A DNA stretch of 14,216 nucleotides from SIG452 sp045580405. Its GTDB lineage: Bacteria > Bacillota > Clostridia > UMGS1840. Positions 1 to 6,729 of the stretch are shown one piece after another. The number at the start of each line of letters is the position of its first letter. Position 1 is the first letter of the stretch. The stretch is taken from contig JAZNNT010000137.1 of the NCBI GenBank assembly GCA_045580405.1, forward strand, positions 1 through 14,216. The letters are read 5' to 3'. A program made the position numbers and the translations under genes. The notes beneath the pieces were generated by a model. That model saw only the letters and a list, made by a program, of their open reading frames with translations, searched no databases and was not told where the DNA came from.

Positions 1-606
1 ACGGCCGTAAGTAACCAAACTGCCGGAATATACCATATTCACACGGTCTCCGAGGGGTACCTCCTCTAAAATATCGGTAACCCTCTTTTCCACACTATCG
101 GATTCTCCTGTTAAGGAGCTTTCATTCACAGAAACAGAATAATTCTCCAAAACTCTGCCATCCGCCACAACCATATCACCGGCTTCTAAAAACAGAATAT
201 CTCCCGGAACTACCAGATAAGAGGGAATTTCAATCTTCTTACCGTCACGCAGTACTTTTGCATGAGGTGATGACAAAGATTTCAAGCTATCTAAAGATTT
301 TTCAGCTTTTTTATGCTGCACGGTACCTAACACGGCATTCATCACGATAACTGCAAAAATAACAAGGGTACTTTCTGTATTTTTGGAAAGCGTAGAAATG
401 ATTGCAGCAATCATCAAGATTACAACCAGAAGATCAGCAAACTGAGATAAAAATACATAAAGTGTGCTTTTTTTCTTGCCTTCTTTTAACACATTCTGAC
501 CTTTTTGCGCTAAAATTTCAGCAGCCTGTTCAGAGGTATAACCATCTTTGGTCGCTCCAAGTTCGCTAAATACCTGGGAAATCTGTTTTCTGTAGTACTC
601 TTTCAT
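1..606 (-). CDS. Cation-translocating P-type ATPase (P2 type, Ca2+/Mn2+ efflux), N-terminal part only
   Basis: This gene reads leftward from an ATG at 604-606 and is cut by the window edge after 202 codons. The translation begins MKEYYRKQIS and has the cation-ATPase N-terminal domain (about residues 1-45). Two hydrophobic segments follow (about 49-72 and 79-97). Then comes the start of the actuator domain with PGD at 134-136 and the diagnostic TGES dephosphorylation loop at 166-169. The phosphorylated DKTGT motif and the later membrane helices lie outside the window, so ion selectivity cannot be read from the protein. A GAAGGA ribosome binding site sits about 7-9 nt before the ATG. Family knowledge places this architecture among SERCA/PMCA-like bacterial Ca2+ pumps of the plasma membrane. 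The Mn2+-type riboswitch directly upstream makes Mn2+ (or mixed Mn2+/Ca2+) export the better inference. Family assignment is firm; substrate is inferred. Confidence 0.9.
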   Translation of the reverse strand, partial: MKEYYRKQISQVFSELGATKDGYTSEQAAEILAQKGQNVLKEGKKKSTLYVFLSQFADLLVVILMIAAIISTLSKNTESTLVIFAVIVMNAVLGTVQHKKAEKSLDSLKSLSSPHAKVLRDGKKIEIPSYLVVPGDILFLEAGDMVVADGRVLENYSVSVNESSLTGESDSVEKRVTDILEEVPLGDRVNMVYSGSLVTYGR

Positions 607-633
607 TTGGCAATCCTTCTTTCCTGATATTAT

Positions 634-678
634 AAAAAAAGACTTTCGTGCACACGTTATTTTGTGTGCACAAAAGTC
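634..678 (-). terminator. Intrinsic terminator forming the expression platform of the riboswitch
   Basis: Read on the minus strand, the arm GACTTTTGTGCACAC pairs with GTGTGCACGAAAGTC, with a short loop and one mismatch. A run of seven U residues (634-640) follows immediately. The 5' arm includes CTTTTG (671-676), which also closes the aptamer P1 helix, so the two folds exclude each other. The aptamer fold should therefore prevent termination and allow transcription of the ATPase. This hairpin is also the first terminator that transcripts leaving spoIVB would meet. Confidence 0.9.
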
Positions 679-766
679 TCGTAACCGAATGTCGGCATAC
701 GTCACCAAGTTACCTTTTTTAGTAACTGCGATTGTTGATGGCGTATTAAAACTACTCCCTTTTGGC
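671..766 (-). promoter_or_regulatory. yybP-ykoY family (Mn2+) riboswitch aptamer
   Basis: The minus strand carries the family hallmarks. A closing helix CAAAAG (759-764) pairs with CTTTTG (671-676). It encloses the conserved GGGAGTAG segment (752-759) on the 5' side and ACGAGACT on the 3' side. Inside, ATACG pairs with CGTAT, followed by CCA with TGG and a GTTAC/GTAAC hairpin. A second small hairpin (CCGA/TCGG) precedes the 3' closing strand. yybP-ykoY RNAs are known Mn2+ sensors and often sit before P-type ATPases, TerC-like or MntP-like exporters. Here ligand binding would disrupt the overlapping terminator, so this should be an ON switch. The assignment rests on motif recognition by eye; no covariance model was run. 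Confidence 0.82.
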
Positions 767-795
767 AGAATAGTTATTGAATAATTGTGAAAAGT

Positions 796-824
796 ATTAT
801 AATCCTTTTTTTCAGATTTGTCAA
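796..824 (-). promoter_or_regulatory. Sigma-A promoter of the riboswitch/ATPase unit
   Basis: On the minus strand, a perfect TTGACA (819-824) and a perfect TATAAT (796-801) are separated by exactly 17 bp. Transcription should begin near 789, giving a leader of about 180 nt that contains the whole aptamer and terminator. The -35 box lies only 5 bp beyond the spoIVB stop codon, so the ATPase has vegetative expression independent of spoIVB. Confidence 0.92.
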
Positions 825-829
825 CACTT

Positions 830-1900
830 TTATTTATTTTTTACTGCATCTAACATGTTTTCTATAAATATTCCATAACCCCTTGTTGGATCATTTACCA
901 AAACGTGGGTCACAGCTCCCACAATTTTACCATTTTGAAGTATCGGCGAACCTGACATTCCCTGCACAATCCCGCCGGTTTGGGCAAGAAGCTTTTCATC
1001 AGTCACCCGAAGGATCATATCACGATTGCCTTTTGTGTCTAAAATCTTAATGATTTCAATTTCATACGCACAGGTTCCTTCCTCTGAAACAGTAGACAAA
1101 ATTGCAGCTTTGCCAAGCTTAACCTCCCGTTTGGTTGCAACAGGAATTGCCTCTGCCTGAATAAACTGTTTGTTTTCCACCAATCCCCAAAGTCCGGTTT
1201 CTCCGTTTGAAAGAATGCTGCCTACAGGAATATCCGACAGCACACCAACCAACTCTCCCACACGATTTTGCTCTGCTTTTTTTGCACCTTTAATTTCCAC
1301 AAGCTCCACCTGTCCCTGCCGGATGTCATAGGTTTTTAACGTATCAGAGTCATTGACAGGATGCCCCAACGCCGCAAACTGCGTTTTATCCTCTGTAAAA
1401 AATGTGACCGTTCCGATTCCGGCAGCACTATCCCGCAGCCACATCCCGCAGACAAGCTGGTTTTCCTGATTCCGTTCAGGTGTGAGCTTTAGAGTCAAGA
1501 CAGAATCCTCACGCAAAACCGTGAGTGTAACCGTATTTTCTTCGACAATACGGAGAATTTCCTCAAAATGGCGGGTATTTTGTAATGTCACATCGTTTAC
1601 CTGCGTAATCACATCTCCAATTTTCAACCCGGCTTTTTTGGCAGGCAGATTCCCCTGCTCCACACCCACAATCATAACTCCTTTTGTTTTGAATCGCATT
1701 CCAACAGCCTGTCCTGACGGAATCAAACGGTTGCTAACTTGTTTGGTATCTACCGAGACCTCCTGCTGCCAAAAGGCGCTGACTGTTCCCAAAAGAGCAC
1801 ATGTAATCCCCATTGCACCAAACAAAATTTTTAGTTTTTTGGGCTTATGTTGCTTTGGCTTTTTTCTTTTTAAATTTTTATAAAACACTTTTTCAATCAC
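830..1900 (-). CDS. spoIVB: SpoIVB peptidase (stage IV sporulation protein B)
   Basis: This 356-residue protein is the intercompartmental signalling serine protease of sporulation. In Bacillus it is made in the forespore, crosses the inner forespore membrane and cleaves SpoIVFA, freeing SpoIVFB to process pro-sigma-K in the mother cell. A basic N-terminus precedes one membrane anchor (about 24-45). A PDZ domain follows (about 65-142), then the S55 peptidase domain. His180 in ALGH, Asp301 in VTDEK and Ser316 in GMSGSP form the expected triad. The 15-residue Asp-Ser spacing equals that recalled for the Bacillus enzyme. The start is a GTG at 1898-1900 with only a weak ribosome binding site; a second in-frame GTG a few codons later is possible. 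The protein is shorter than the Bacillus one, mainly at the N-terminus. No terminator of its own follows the stop codon. Confidence 0.95.
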   Translation of the reverse strand: MIEKVFYKNLKRKKPKQHKPKKLKILFGAMGITCALLGTVSAFWQQEVSVDTKQVSNRLIPSGQAVGMRFKTKGVMIVGVEQGNLPAKKAGLKIGDVITQVNDVTLQNTRHFEEILRIVEENTVTLTVLREDSVLTLKLTPERNQENQLVCGMWLRDSAAGIGTVTFFTEDKTQFAALGHPVNDSDTLKTYDIRQGQVELVEIKGAKKAEQNRVGELVGVLSDIPVGSILSNGETGLWGLVENKQFIQAEAIPVATKREVKLGKAAILSTVSEEGTCAYEIEIIKILDTKGNRDMILRVTDEKLLAQTGGIVQGMSGSPILQNGKIVGAVTHVLVNDPTRGYGIFIENMLDAVKNK

Positions 1901-2001
1901 ATCCGTTTTTTTATTTTTTTCTCGTCTTTAGTTTGGCTTGCAACATAAAAAAATACAGATGCAATTTTCGGTCCTTTTGGTTTTTTCAGTTTTTCAATAT
2001 A

Positions 2002-2030
2002 AAAAACTGACAGAATATTCTGCCAGTTTT
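2002..2030 (-). terminator. Hairpin terminator upstream of spoIVB, symmetric
   Basis: AAAAACTG (2002-2009) pairs with CAGTTTTT (2023-2030) around a single A/C mismatch and an inner self-complementary CAGAATATTCTG. Each strand ends in a T run, so it could work in both directions. In the direction of the surrounding genes it would stop transcripts arriving from the orphan ORF region, insulating spoIVB. That fits a gene needing its own stage-specific promoter. Confidence 0.75.
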
Positions 2031-2071
2031 TGGGGTAATATTTCTTTTTCCTTCAATTTTTTGCTAATTTT

Positions 2072-2278
2072 TTATTTTACCATACACCAGACCAGTAAGT
2101 CTGTTGCCTGACGATTTGCAAACGAAAAATAAGGAATCAATCTTGCAATAAAGGATTCCCGTTCTGCGTTTTTGATGCGATATAGCTCATCCGTCATCTT
2201 TCGGCGCTTCGCATCCATATAAAGAACAGGTGCAGGAATCGTGTCTTCTATTTCTACACGGTGAGTTCCTTGTTCCAA
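2072..2278 (-). CDS. Small unidentified ORF, possibly the remnant of a longer gene
   Basis: The 68-codon reading frame starts at a TTG and ends at a TAA at 2072-2074. I do not recognise the product. It is hydrophilic in its first half, with a basic stretch DAKRRK around residue 23, and ends in an aromatic/hydrophobic tail ATDLLVWCMVK. Codon choice looks like its neighbours. However, no ribosome binding site precedes the TTG, and an in-frame stop lies only eight codons upstream of it. An internal ATG (residue 21) also lacks a Shine-Dalgarno sequence. The reading is therefore either a 3' fragment of a decayed gene or a chance ORF. It lies between the dus terminator and the hairpin before spoIVB, in a region with no other candidate gene. 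Confidence 0.3.
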   Translation of the reverse strand: MEQGTHRVEIEDTIPAPVLYMDAKRRKMTDELYRIKNAERESFIARLIPYFSFANRQATDLLVWCMVK

Positions 2279-2342
2279 AATGGTGATATCACGAAGGAAT
2301 CACACCCACACAGTTTTATAAACAATTTTCCAAAATTTATAT

Positions 2343-2365
2343 CAATTCCCGCTAACCGAGAATTG
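2343..2365 (-). other. Short perfect-stem hairpin between dus terminator and orphan ORF
   Basis: On the minus strand CAATTCTCG and CGGGAATTG form a 9-bp stem around the loop GTTAG, with one G-U wobble. On the plus strand that wobble becomes a C/A mismatch, which favours a minus-strand RNA as the functional form. It is not followed by a U tract, so it is not an intrinsic terminator. No function can be assigned. Confidence 0.4.
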
Positions 2366-2370
2366 CCATA

Positions 2371-2405
2371 AAAAAGCCCGTCTGTTATTTCAGACGGGTC
2401 TTTTT
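2371..2405 (-). terminator. Terminator of the valS-dus operon
   Basis: CCCGTCTG (2378-2385) pairs with CAGACGGG (2391-2398) around a 5-nt loop, flanked by A and T runs. On the minus strand the hairpin starts a few bases after the dus stop codon and ends in a U-rich tail at 2370-2375. The stop codon (2404-2406) lies in the A-rich flank. Confidence 0.92.
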
Positions 2406-3357
2406 AATATACACTGTTATCTGCTAAAATTTCATCAATATAGCATCTCACATCAGCAAGCGTTAAAAGATTTGCTACCTTTAATTTATAGGGTTTGGCA
2501 TTGTGAAATCCTTTTAAATACCACAAAATGTGACATCTTGCTTCCTTAATGGCATTTTTTTTGGTTTCATTCATCCGTTCGATCTGGCGGTAAAGCACTT
2601 GCATCTTTTCTTCTTTGGAAATGATACGTTCGGGATGTTTTATCAAATCAAACACAAAAGGATTTCCCAGTGCTGCTCTGCCAATCATCACGCCGTCACA
2701 ACCGGTTTCGGCTTTCATCCGAAGATAGCTATCCCGATCACATACATCACCGTTTCCGATGACGGGAATTTTCACTGCGTTCTTTACCGCTTGGATATAG
2801 GACAAATCTGCCACGCCGGAATACTGCATTTCACGGGTTCTGCCGTGAACCGCCAGATAATCGGCACCTGCTTCTTCGCATAATTTGGCACATTCCACCA
2901 CATTTTTATGTTCGGAATCAAAGCCAATCCGAAGTTTTACACTGAGCGGTAACTCAGTGGCTTTTCGCATTGCAGATACAATGTCAAAGAGTAGTTTTGG
3001 ATTCTGCATCAATGCAGAACCGTCACCGTTTTTTACAATTTTCGGTGCGGGACAGCCCGCATTTAAATCAATCATGGAAAAACCCATTTCCTCAATTTGC
3101 TTGACCGCATCAGAAAGCACATCGGGTTCATGACCAAACAACTGCACGGATAACGGTGTATCTTCGGGAGAGGTTTTTAACAAATCGAAGGTATGCTTAT
3201 CCCGATAGGTCAGAGCTTTTGCACTGATCATTTCGGAAACTGCAAGGAAAGCGCCCTGCTCCCTTGCAATTTCACGGTATGCTAAATCGGTAACACCTGC
3301 CATGGGTGCCAAAATCAAATCGTTTTTGGCTAAAATATCTTGAATTTTATAATTCAT
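2404..3357 (-). CDS. dusB: tRNA-dihydrouridine synthase (DusB-like)
   Basis: This 317-residue FMN- and NADPH-dependent enzyme reduces specific uridines in the D-loop of tRNA. The TIM-barrel begins with the FMN-binding APMAGVTD (17-24). It contains LNAGCPAPKIV with the catalytic Cys102, the HGRTR motif at 171-175, GNGDV at 201-205 and the phosphate-binding GVMIGRAALGNP (222-232). A C-terminal helical tRNA-binding part contains ILWYLKGF, typical of the family. Length is usual for bacterial Dus. The ATG at 3355-3357 lies inside the valS 3' end (ATGAATTATAA, 11-bp overlap with the valS stop), so translation is probably coupled to valS. DusB is the likely subfamily because that is the common Dus in Firmicutes, but the subfamily is not proven here. 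Confidence 0.95.
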   Translation of the reverse strand: MNYKIQDILAKNDLILAPMAGVTDLAYREIAREQGAFLAVSEMISAKALTYRDKHTFDLLKTSPEDTPLSVQLFGHEPDVLSDAVKQIEEMGFSMIDLNAGCPAPKIVKNGDGSALMQNPKLLFDIVSAMRKATELPLSVKLRIGFDSEHKNVVECAKLCEEAGADYLAVHGRTREMQYSGVADLSYIQAVKNAVKIPVIGNGDVCDRDSYLRMKAETGCDGVMIGRAALGNPFVFDLIKHPERIISKEEKMQVLYRQIERMNETKKNAIKEARCHILWYLKGFHNAKPYKLKVANLLTLADVRCYIDEILADNSVY

Positions 3358-5962
3358 TTAAGCTTGCTTCCACTTTTTCCAGTTTTTCCAGGAAAGATTT
3401 TTCTTTTTCTTTTTCTGCCTGCACCAGTTTTTCGGGAGCTTTGTCCACAAATCCTTTGTTAGACAGCTTGCTTCTTACCAAATTTAATTCCTTTAATAAG
3501 AATTCTTTTTCCTTGGTTAAACGGGCAAGTTCTTTGTCTTTATCAATCAGTTCGTTTAAAGGAATCATCGCTTCAATGCCCTGACCAACTACATTCACGC
3601 ATTTTTCGGTTAATGCATCTTTGGAATCCACGAAAATCATTTCAGAGGAATAGGTCAGTTTGGTCAAAAATTCAGAACAAGCGGAAACGAAATCTTTGTC
3701 ATCAGAAAGAACATACAGTTTGGTTTTGTTCTTGGGAGGAACATTCATTTCGCTTCTGGCATTTCTTACAGAAGTGATGAGTTCAATATAGCTTTCCACT
3801 TTTGCTTCTTCGTCAGCAAAGTTTAACTCCTCGCTGTATTCGGGGAAAGCTGCAATCATAATGCTTTCATCTTCCACAGGTAACGCCTGGAAAATTTCTT
3901 CGGTGATAAAGGGCATAAAGGGATGTAGCAGTTTTAAGAATCCGCTCATAACATAGCAGAGCACATTCTGAGCAGCTTTGTCTTCTCCTGCCATCAAGCG
4001 GGGTTTCACCATTTCAATATACCAGTCGCAATATACATTCCAGATAAAGTCATAAAGCTTGGAAACTGCCATACCCAGTTCAAATTTATCTAAGTTTTCG
4101 TTGACGTCTTTTGCCAACGCATTAAACTTGGATAAAATCCACTTGTCTTCAGGTTCTAAGGTATTTAAATCCAGTTCAATTTTGTCAATGGTCAGATTCA
4201 TCAACACAAAACGGGAGGCATTCCAAATTTTATTGGCAAAGTTACGGGATGCTTCCACACGTTCGGTATAAAAACGCATATCGTTTCCGGGAGAGTTACC
4301 GGTAGCCAAGGTAAATCTTAAGGCATCGGCACCGTACTGGTCGATGATTTCCAACGGGTCAATACCGTTTCCTAAGGATTTGGACATCTTTCTGCCCTGA
4401 GAATCTCTTACAATACCATGGATGAACACATGTTTAAAGGGTTCTTTGCCCATATGCTCCATACCGGAGAAAATCATTCTTGCAACCCAGAAGAAAATAA
4501 TATCATAACCGGTTACCAAAACACTTGTGGGATAGAAATATTTTAATTCTTCGGTGTTATCGGGCCAACCTAAAGTGGAGAACGGCCATAATGCAGAGGA
4601 GAACCAGGTATCCAAAACGTCTTCTTCCTGCTTCATTTTGCCGCCACATTTGGGGCAGGTATGCACATCTTCTTTTGCAACCACCATTTCGCCACAGTCT
4701 TCACAGTAAAAGGCAGGGATTCTGTGGCCCCACCATAACTGACGGGAAATACACCAGTCATGCACATTTTCCATCCAATTCAAATAAGTTTTGGAGAAAC
4801 GGTCCGGCACAAACTGGATGGTTCCGTCTTTTACCACACGGATTGCTTCTTTTGCCAAGGGTTCCATTTTTACGAACCACTGGCTGGAGGTAATGGGTTC
4901 CACGGTGGTACCGCAACGGTAACACTGACCCACATTGTGAGCGTGTTCTTCAATTTTTACCAAAAGGCCCTGTTCCTGCAAGTCTTGTATCATAGCTTTT
5001 CTTGCTTCGTAACGGTCCATACCTTCGTATTTTCCGCCGTAGTGATTGATGGTGGCATCGTCATTCATCACCTTAATCACTTCTAAGTTATGACGTTTAC
5101 CAACTTCAAAGTCATTGGGGTCGTGAGCCGGCGTAATTTTTACACAACCAGTTCCAAAATCTTTTTCCACATACTCGTCGGCAACTACAGGGATTTCTCT
5201 GCCAACCAGGGGCAGTACCAGCATTTTGCCTACTAAATGAGTATAACGTTCGTCTTCGGGATGCACAGCTACTGCGGTATCACCAAGCAGGGTTTCAGGA
5301 CGGGTGGTAGCGATAATCACAAACTCGTCAGAATCCTTTACGGGGTACTTAATATGCCAGAAATGGCCCTGCTGTTCGGTATATTCCACTTCTGCATCGG
5401 ATAATGCGGTAATACAATGAGGACACCAGTTAATAATTCTGTTGCCCTTATAAATCAAACCTTTTTCATATAAGTTTACAAACACTTCTCTGACCGCTTT
5501 GGAGCAGCCTTCGTCCATGGTGAAGCGTTCCCGTTCCCAGTCACAGGAGGAACCCAGTTTTTTTAACTGATGGATAATTCTGTCACCAAATTTTGCTTTC
5601 CAGTCCCAAACGCGTTTGATAAATTCGTCTCTGCCCAAGTCATAACGGGTTAACCCCTCGTTCACACGCAGAGCTTCTTCCACCTTAATCTGAGTTGCAA
5701 TACCTGCATGGTCAGTACCGGGAAGCCACAGCGCGGAATACCCCTTCATTCTCTTATAACGAATTAAAATATCCTGTAAGGTTTCGTCCAAGGCGTGCCC
5801 CATATGGAGCTGACCGGTTACATTCGGAGGCGGAATCACGATAGTGTAGGGTTCTTTCTTGGAATCGGGTTCTGCATGGAAATACCCTTTTTCCTCCCAG
5901 TTTTTGTAAATACGGTCTTCCACGGAGGACGGATCGTAGGTTTTGGAAAGTTCTTTTCTCAT
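3347..5962 (-). CDS. valS: Valyl-tRNA synthetase
   Basis: This class I aminoacyl-tRNA synthetase has 871 residues and charges tRNA-Val in the cytoplasm. The HIGH signature is HMGH at 53-56, after PPPNVTGQL. The CP1 editing domain shows ATTRPETLLGDTAV near 218 and TGCVKITPAHDPNDF near 271, used to hydrolyse mischarged threonyl-tRNA-Val. A zinc-ribbon-like set Cys420, Cys423, Cys436, Cys439 lies before the KMSKS loop at 525-529. The C-terminus (about 805-871) is the tRNA-binding coiled coil. The ATG at 5960-5962 has a good AAAGGTGA ribosome binding site 7 nt upstream. The gene has its own promoter with a leader of only about 70 nt and no T-box, and it is followed by the overlapping dus gene. 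Confidence 0.98.
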   Translation of the reverse strand: MRKELSKTYDPSSVEDRIYKNWEEKGYFHAEPDSKKEPYTIVIPPPNVTGQLHMGHALDETLQDILIRYKRMKGYSALWLPGTDHAGIATQIKVEEALRVNEGLTRYDLGRDEFIKRVWDWKAKFGDRIIHQLKKLGSSCDWERERFTMDEGCSKAVREVFVNLYEKGLIYKGNRIINWCPHCITALSDAEVEYTEQQGHFWHIKYPVKDSDEFVIIATTRPETLLGDTAVAVHPEDERYTHLVGKMLVLPLVGREIPVVADEYVEKDFGTGCVKITPAHDPNDFEVGKRHNLEVIKVMNDDATINHYGGKYEGMDRYEARKAMIQDLQEQGLLVKIEEHAHNVGQCYRCGTTVEPITSSQWFVKMEPLAKEAIRVVKDGTIQFVPDRFSKTYLNWMENVHDWCISRQLWWGHRIPAFYCEDCGEMVVAKEDVHTCPKCGGKMKQEEDVLDTWFSSALWPFSTLGWPDNTEELKYFYPTSVLVTGYDIIFFWVARMIFSGMEHMGKEPFKHVFIHGIVRDSQGRKMSKSLGNGIDPLEIIDQYGADALRFTLATGNSPGNDMRFYTERVEASRNFANKIWNASRFVLMNLTIDKIELDLNTLEPEDKWILSKFNALAKDVNENLDKFELGMAVSKLYDFIWNVYCDWYIEMVKPRLMAGEDKAAQNVLCYVMSGFLKLLHPFMPFITEEIFQALPVEDESIMIAAFPEYSEELNFADEEAKVESYIELITSVRNARSEMNVPPKNKTKLYVLSDDKDFVSACSEFLTKLTYSSEMIFVDSKDALTEKCVNVVGQGIEAMIPLNELIDKDKELARLTKEKEFLLKELNLVRSKLSNKGFVDKAPEKLVQAEKEKEKSFLEKLEKVEASLNEL

Positions 5963-6038
5963 ATTGTTATCACCTTTCGTGTGTTATTCGTGTAAAGTGG
6001 AAAACATCCTGTTTTTCGGACATAATACGCTATTTTCA

Positions 6039-6067
6039 ATTATATACTATTATATCAAAAATTTCAA
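6039..6067 (-). promoter_or_regulatory. Sigma-A promoter of valS-dus
   Basis: On the minus strand TTGAAA (6062-6067) and TATAAT (6039-6044) are 17 bp apart. The predicted start near 6032 gives an untranslated leader of about 70 nt. This is too short for a T-box, and no T-box core (AGGGTGG...ACCGCG) is present in it. Confidence 0.88.
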
Positions 6068-6129
6068 GTGCTTTTTGAAAGAATCCGACGAATTTTTTCA
6101 GAAAGCTTCCCTTCCAACAAAAAAATTTT

Positions 6130-6190
6130 ACAAAATTTGTGAACTTTTTGGCAAAAAAGACTTGACAAGTTACGATTTATTCATTATAAT
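6130..6190 (+). promoter_or_regulatory. Sigma-A promoter of rpsT with A/T-rich upstream tracts
   Basis: TTGACA (6162-6167) and TATAAT (6185-6190) are both perfect and separated by 17 bp. Alternating A and T tracts lie directly upstream, including the near-palindrome ACAAAATTTGT at 6130-6140. They resemble an UP element, as expected for a strongly expressed ribosomal protein gene. Transcription should start near 6197. Confidence 0.92.
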
Positions 6191-6210
6191 ACTAAAGGTT
6201 AAATTGGTAA

Positions 6211-6267
6211 TACTATTTGAGTGCAATGCCAAGTCGTTCTTGGCTGCAACCTCTGACTCAAATAATA
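6211..6267 (+). ncRNA. Structured leader of rpsT mRNA, candidate S20 autoregulatory element
   Basis: Between the rpsT promoter and its ribosome binding site lies a compact hairpin. An outer 8-bp stem joins ATTTGAGT (6215-6222) to ACTCAAAT (6256-6263). An inner stem follows: GCA (6223-6225) with TGC (6245-6247), a 2-nt bulge, then GCCAAG (6228-6233) with CTTGGC (6239-6244) around the loop TCGTT. The 3' side of the internal loop is AACCTCTG. No U tract follows, so it is not a terminator. Its place in a ribosomal-protein leader suggests binding by S20 or another translational control, but that is inference. The pairing itself is directly visible. Confidence 0.6.
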
Positions 6268-6306
6268 CTTATAAAACTTAATTTTAAGAAAAGGAGTATT
6301 TTTGAA

Positions 6307-6573
6307 ATGCCTAACATCAAATCCGCTGAAAAAAGAGTAAAAGTTATTGCAACCAAAACTCTGCAGAACCAGATGATTAAATCTAACTTAAAAACCACTT
6401 TAAAAACCTTCGACGCAGCTTGCGAAAAGAAAGAAGCAAACTTAGCTGAAGTATTCCAGAGCACCGTGAAAACCATCGATATGGCTTGCACCAAAGGCGT
6501 TCTGAAAAAGAACACTGCTTCCAGAAAAAAATCTTCTGTTGCGAAAAAATACAACGAAGCAATCAAAGGTTAA
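6307..6573 (+). CDS. rpsT: Small ribosomal subunit protein bS20
   Basis: This 88-residue lysine-rich protein binds 16S rRNA early in 30S assembly. The sequence opens MPNIKSAEKRVK, the standard S20 N-terminus. It continues as long helices with TASRKKSSVAKKYNEAIKG at the C-terminus, matching the conserved KGV(L/I)KKNTASRKKS region. The ATG at 6307 is chosen because AAGGAG (6291-6296) lies 10 nt upstream and the resulting length matches the family. A longer in-frame extension from 6217 would run through the structured leader and is not credible. It is monocistronic, with its own promoter and terminator, and is divergent from valS. Confidence 0.97.
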   Translation: MPNIKSAEKRVKVIATKTLQNQMIKSNLKTTLKTFDAACEKKEANLAEVFQSTVKTIDMACTKGVLKKNTASRKKSSVAKKYNEAIKG

Positions 6574-6589
6574 TTTAAAACCAAGCATT

Positions 6590-6625
6590 AAAATCCCGTA
6601 TGGAAATTCCATACGGGATTTTTTA
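6590..6625 (+). terminator. Terminator of rpsT
   Basis: AAAATCCCGTATGG pairs perfectly with CCATACGGGATTTT around the loop AAATT, followed by a T-rich tract to about 6630. It begins about 17 nt after the rpsT stop codon. Confidence 0.95.
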
Positions 6626-6677
6626 TTTTTAAAATATTGCATTTGATACCGCCGCTCCCACATTTTATGGAATAATC

Positions 6678-6706
6678 TTGCAATATACAAGGACATATGC
6701 TATACT
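6678..6706 (+). promoter_or_regulatory. Sigma-A promoter of the DUF4153 gene
   Basis: TTGCAA (6678-6683) and TATACT (6701-6706) have a 17-bp spacer. The predicted start near 6713 leaves a very short leader that contains little more than the AAAGGA ribosome binding site. Confidence 0.8.
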
Positions 6707-6729
6707 GCATATAGAAAGGATGTGTTTTT

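Noticed and set aside
1924..1963. Possible sigma-F/sigma-G promoter for spoIVB (AGCCAAACTA as -10, GCATC or GTATT as -35)
   Set aside because: The -10-like element fits reasonably, but neither -35 candidate has the expected spacing. A forespore promoter is expected from biology, but this sequence alone does not establish it.
4904..4916. GGTGGTACCGC on the plus strand, resembling a T-box core
   Set aside because: It lies inside valS and is simply the complement of codons for the conserved YRCGTTVEP region. It has no antiterminator partner, leader or downstream gene in that direction.
6217..6306. In-frame N-terminal extension of rpsT from an upstream ATG
   Set aside because: It runs through the structured leader, has no ribosome binding site and would give an S20 far longer than the family. 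The ATG at 6307 has AAGGAG and the correct length.
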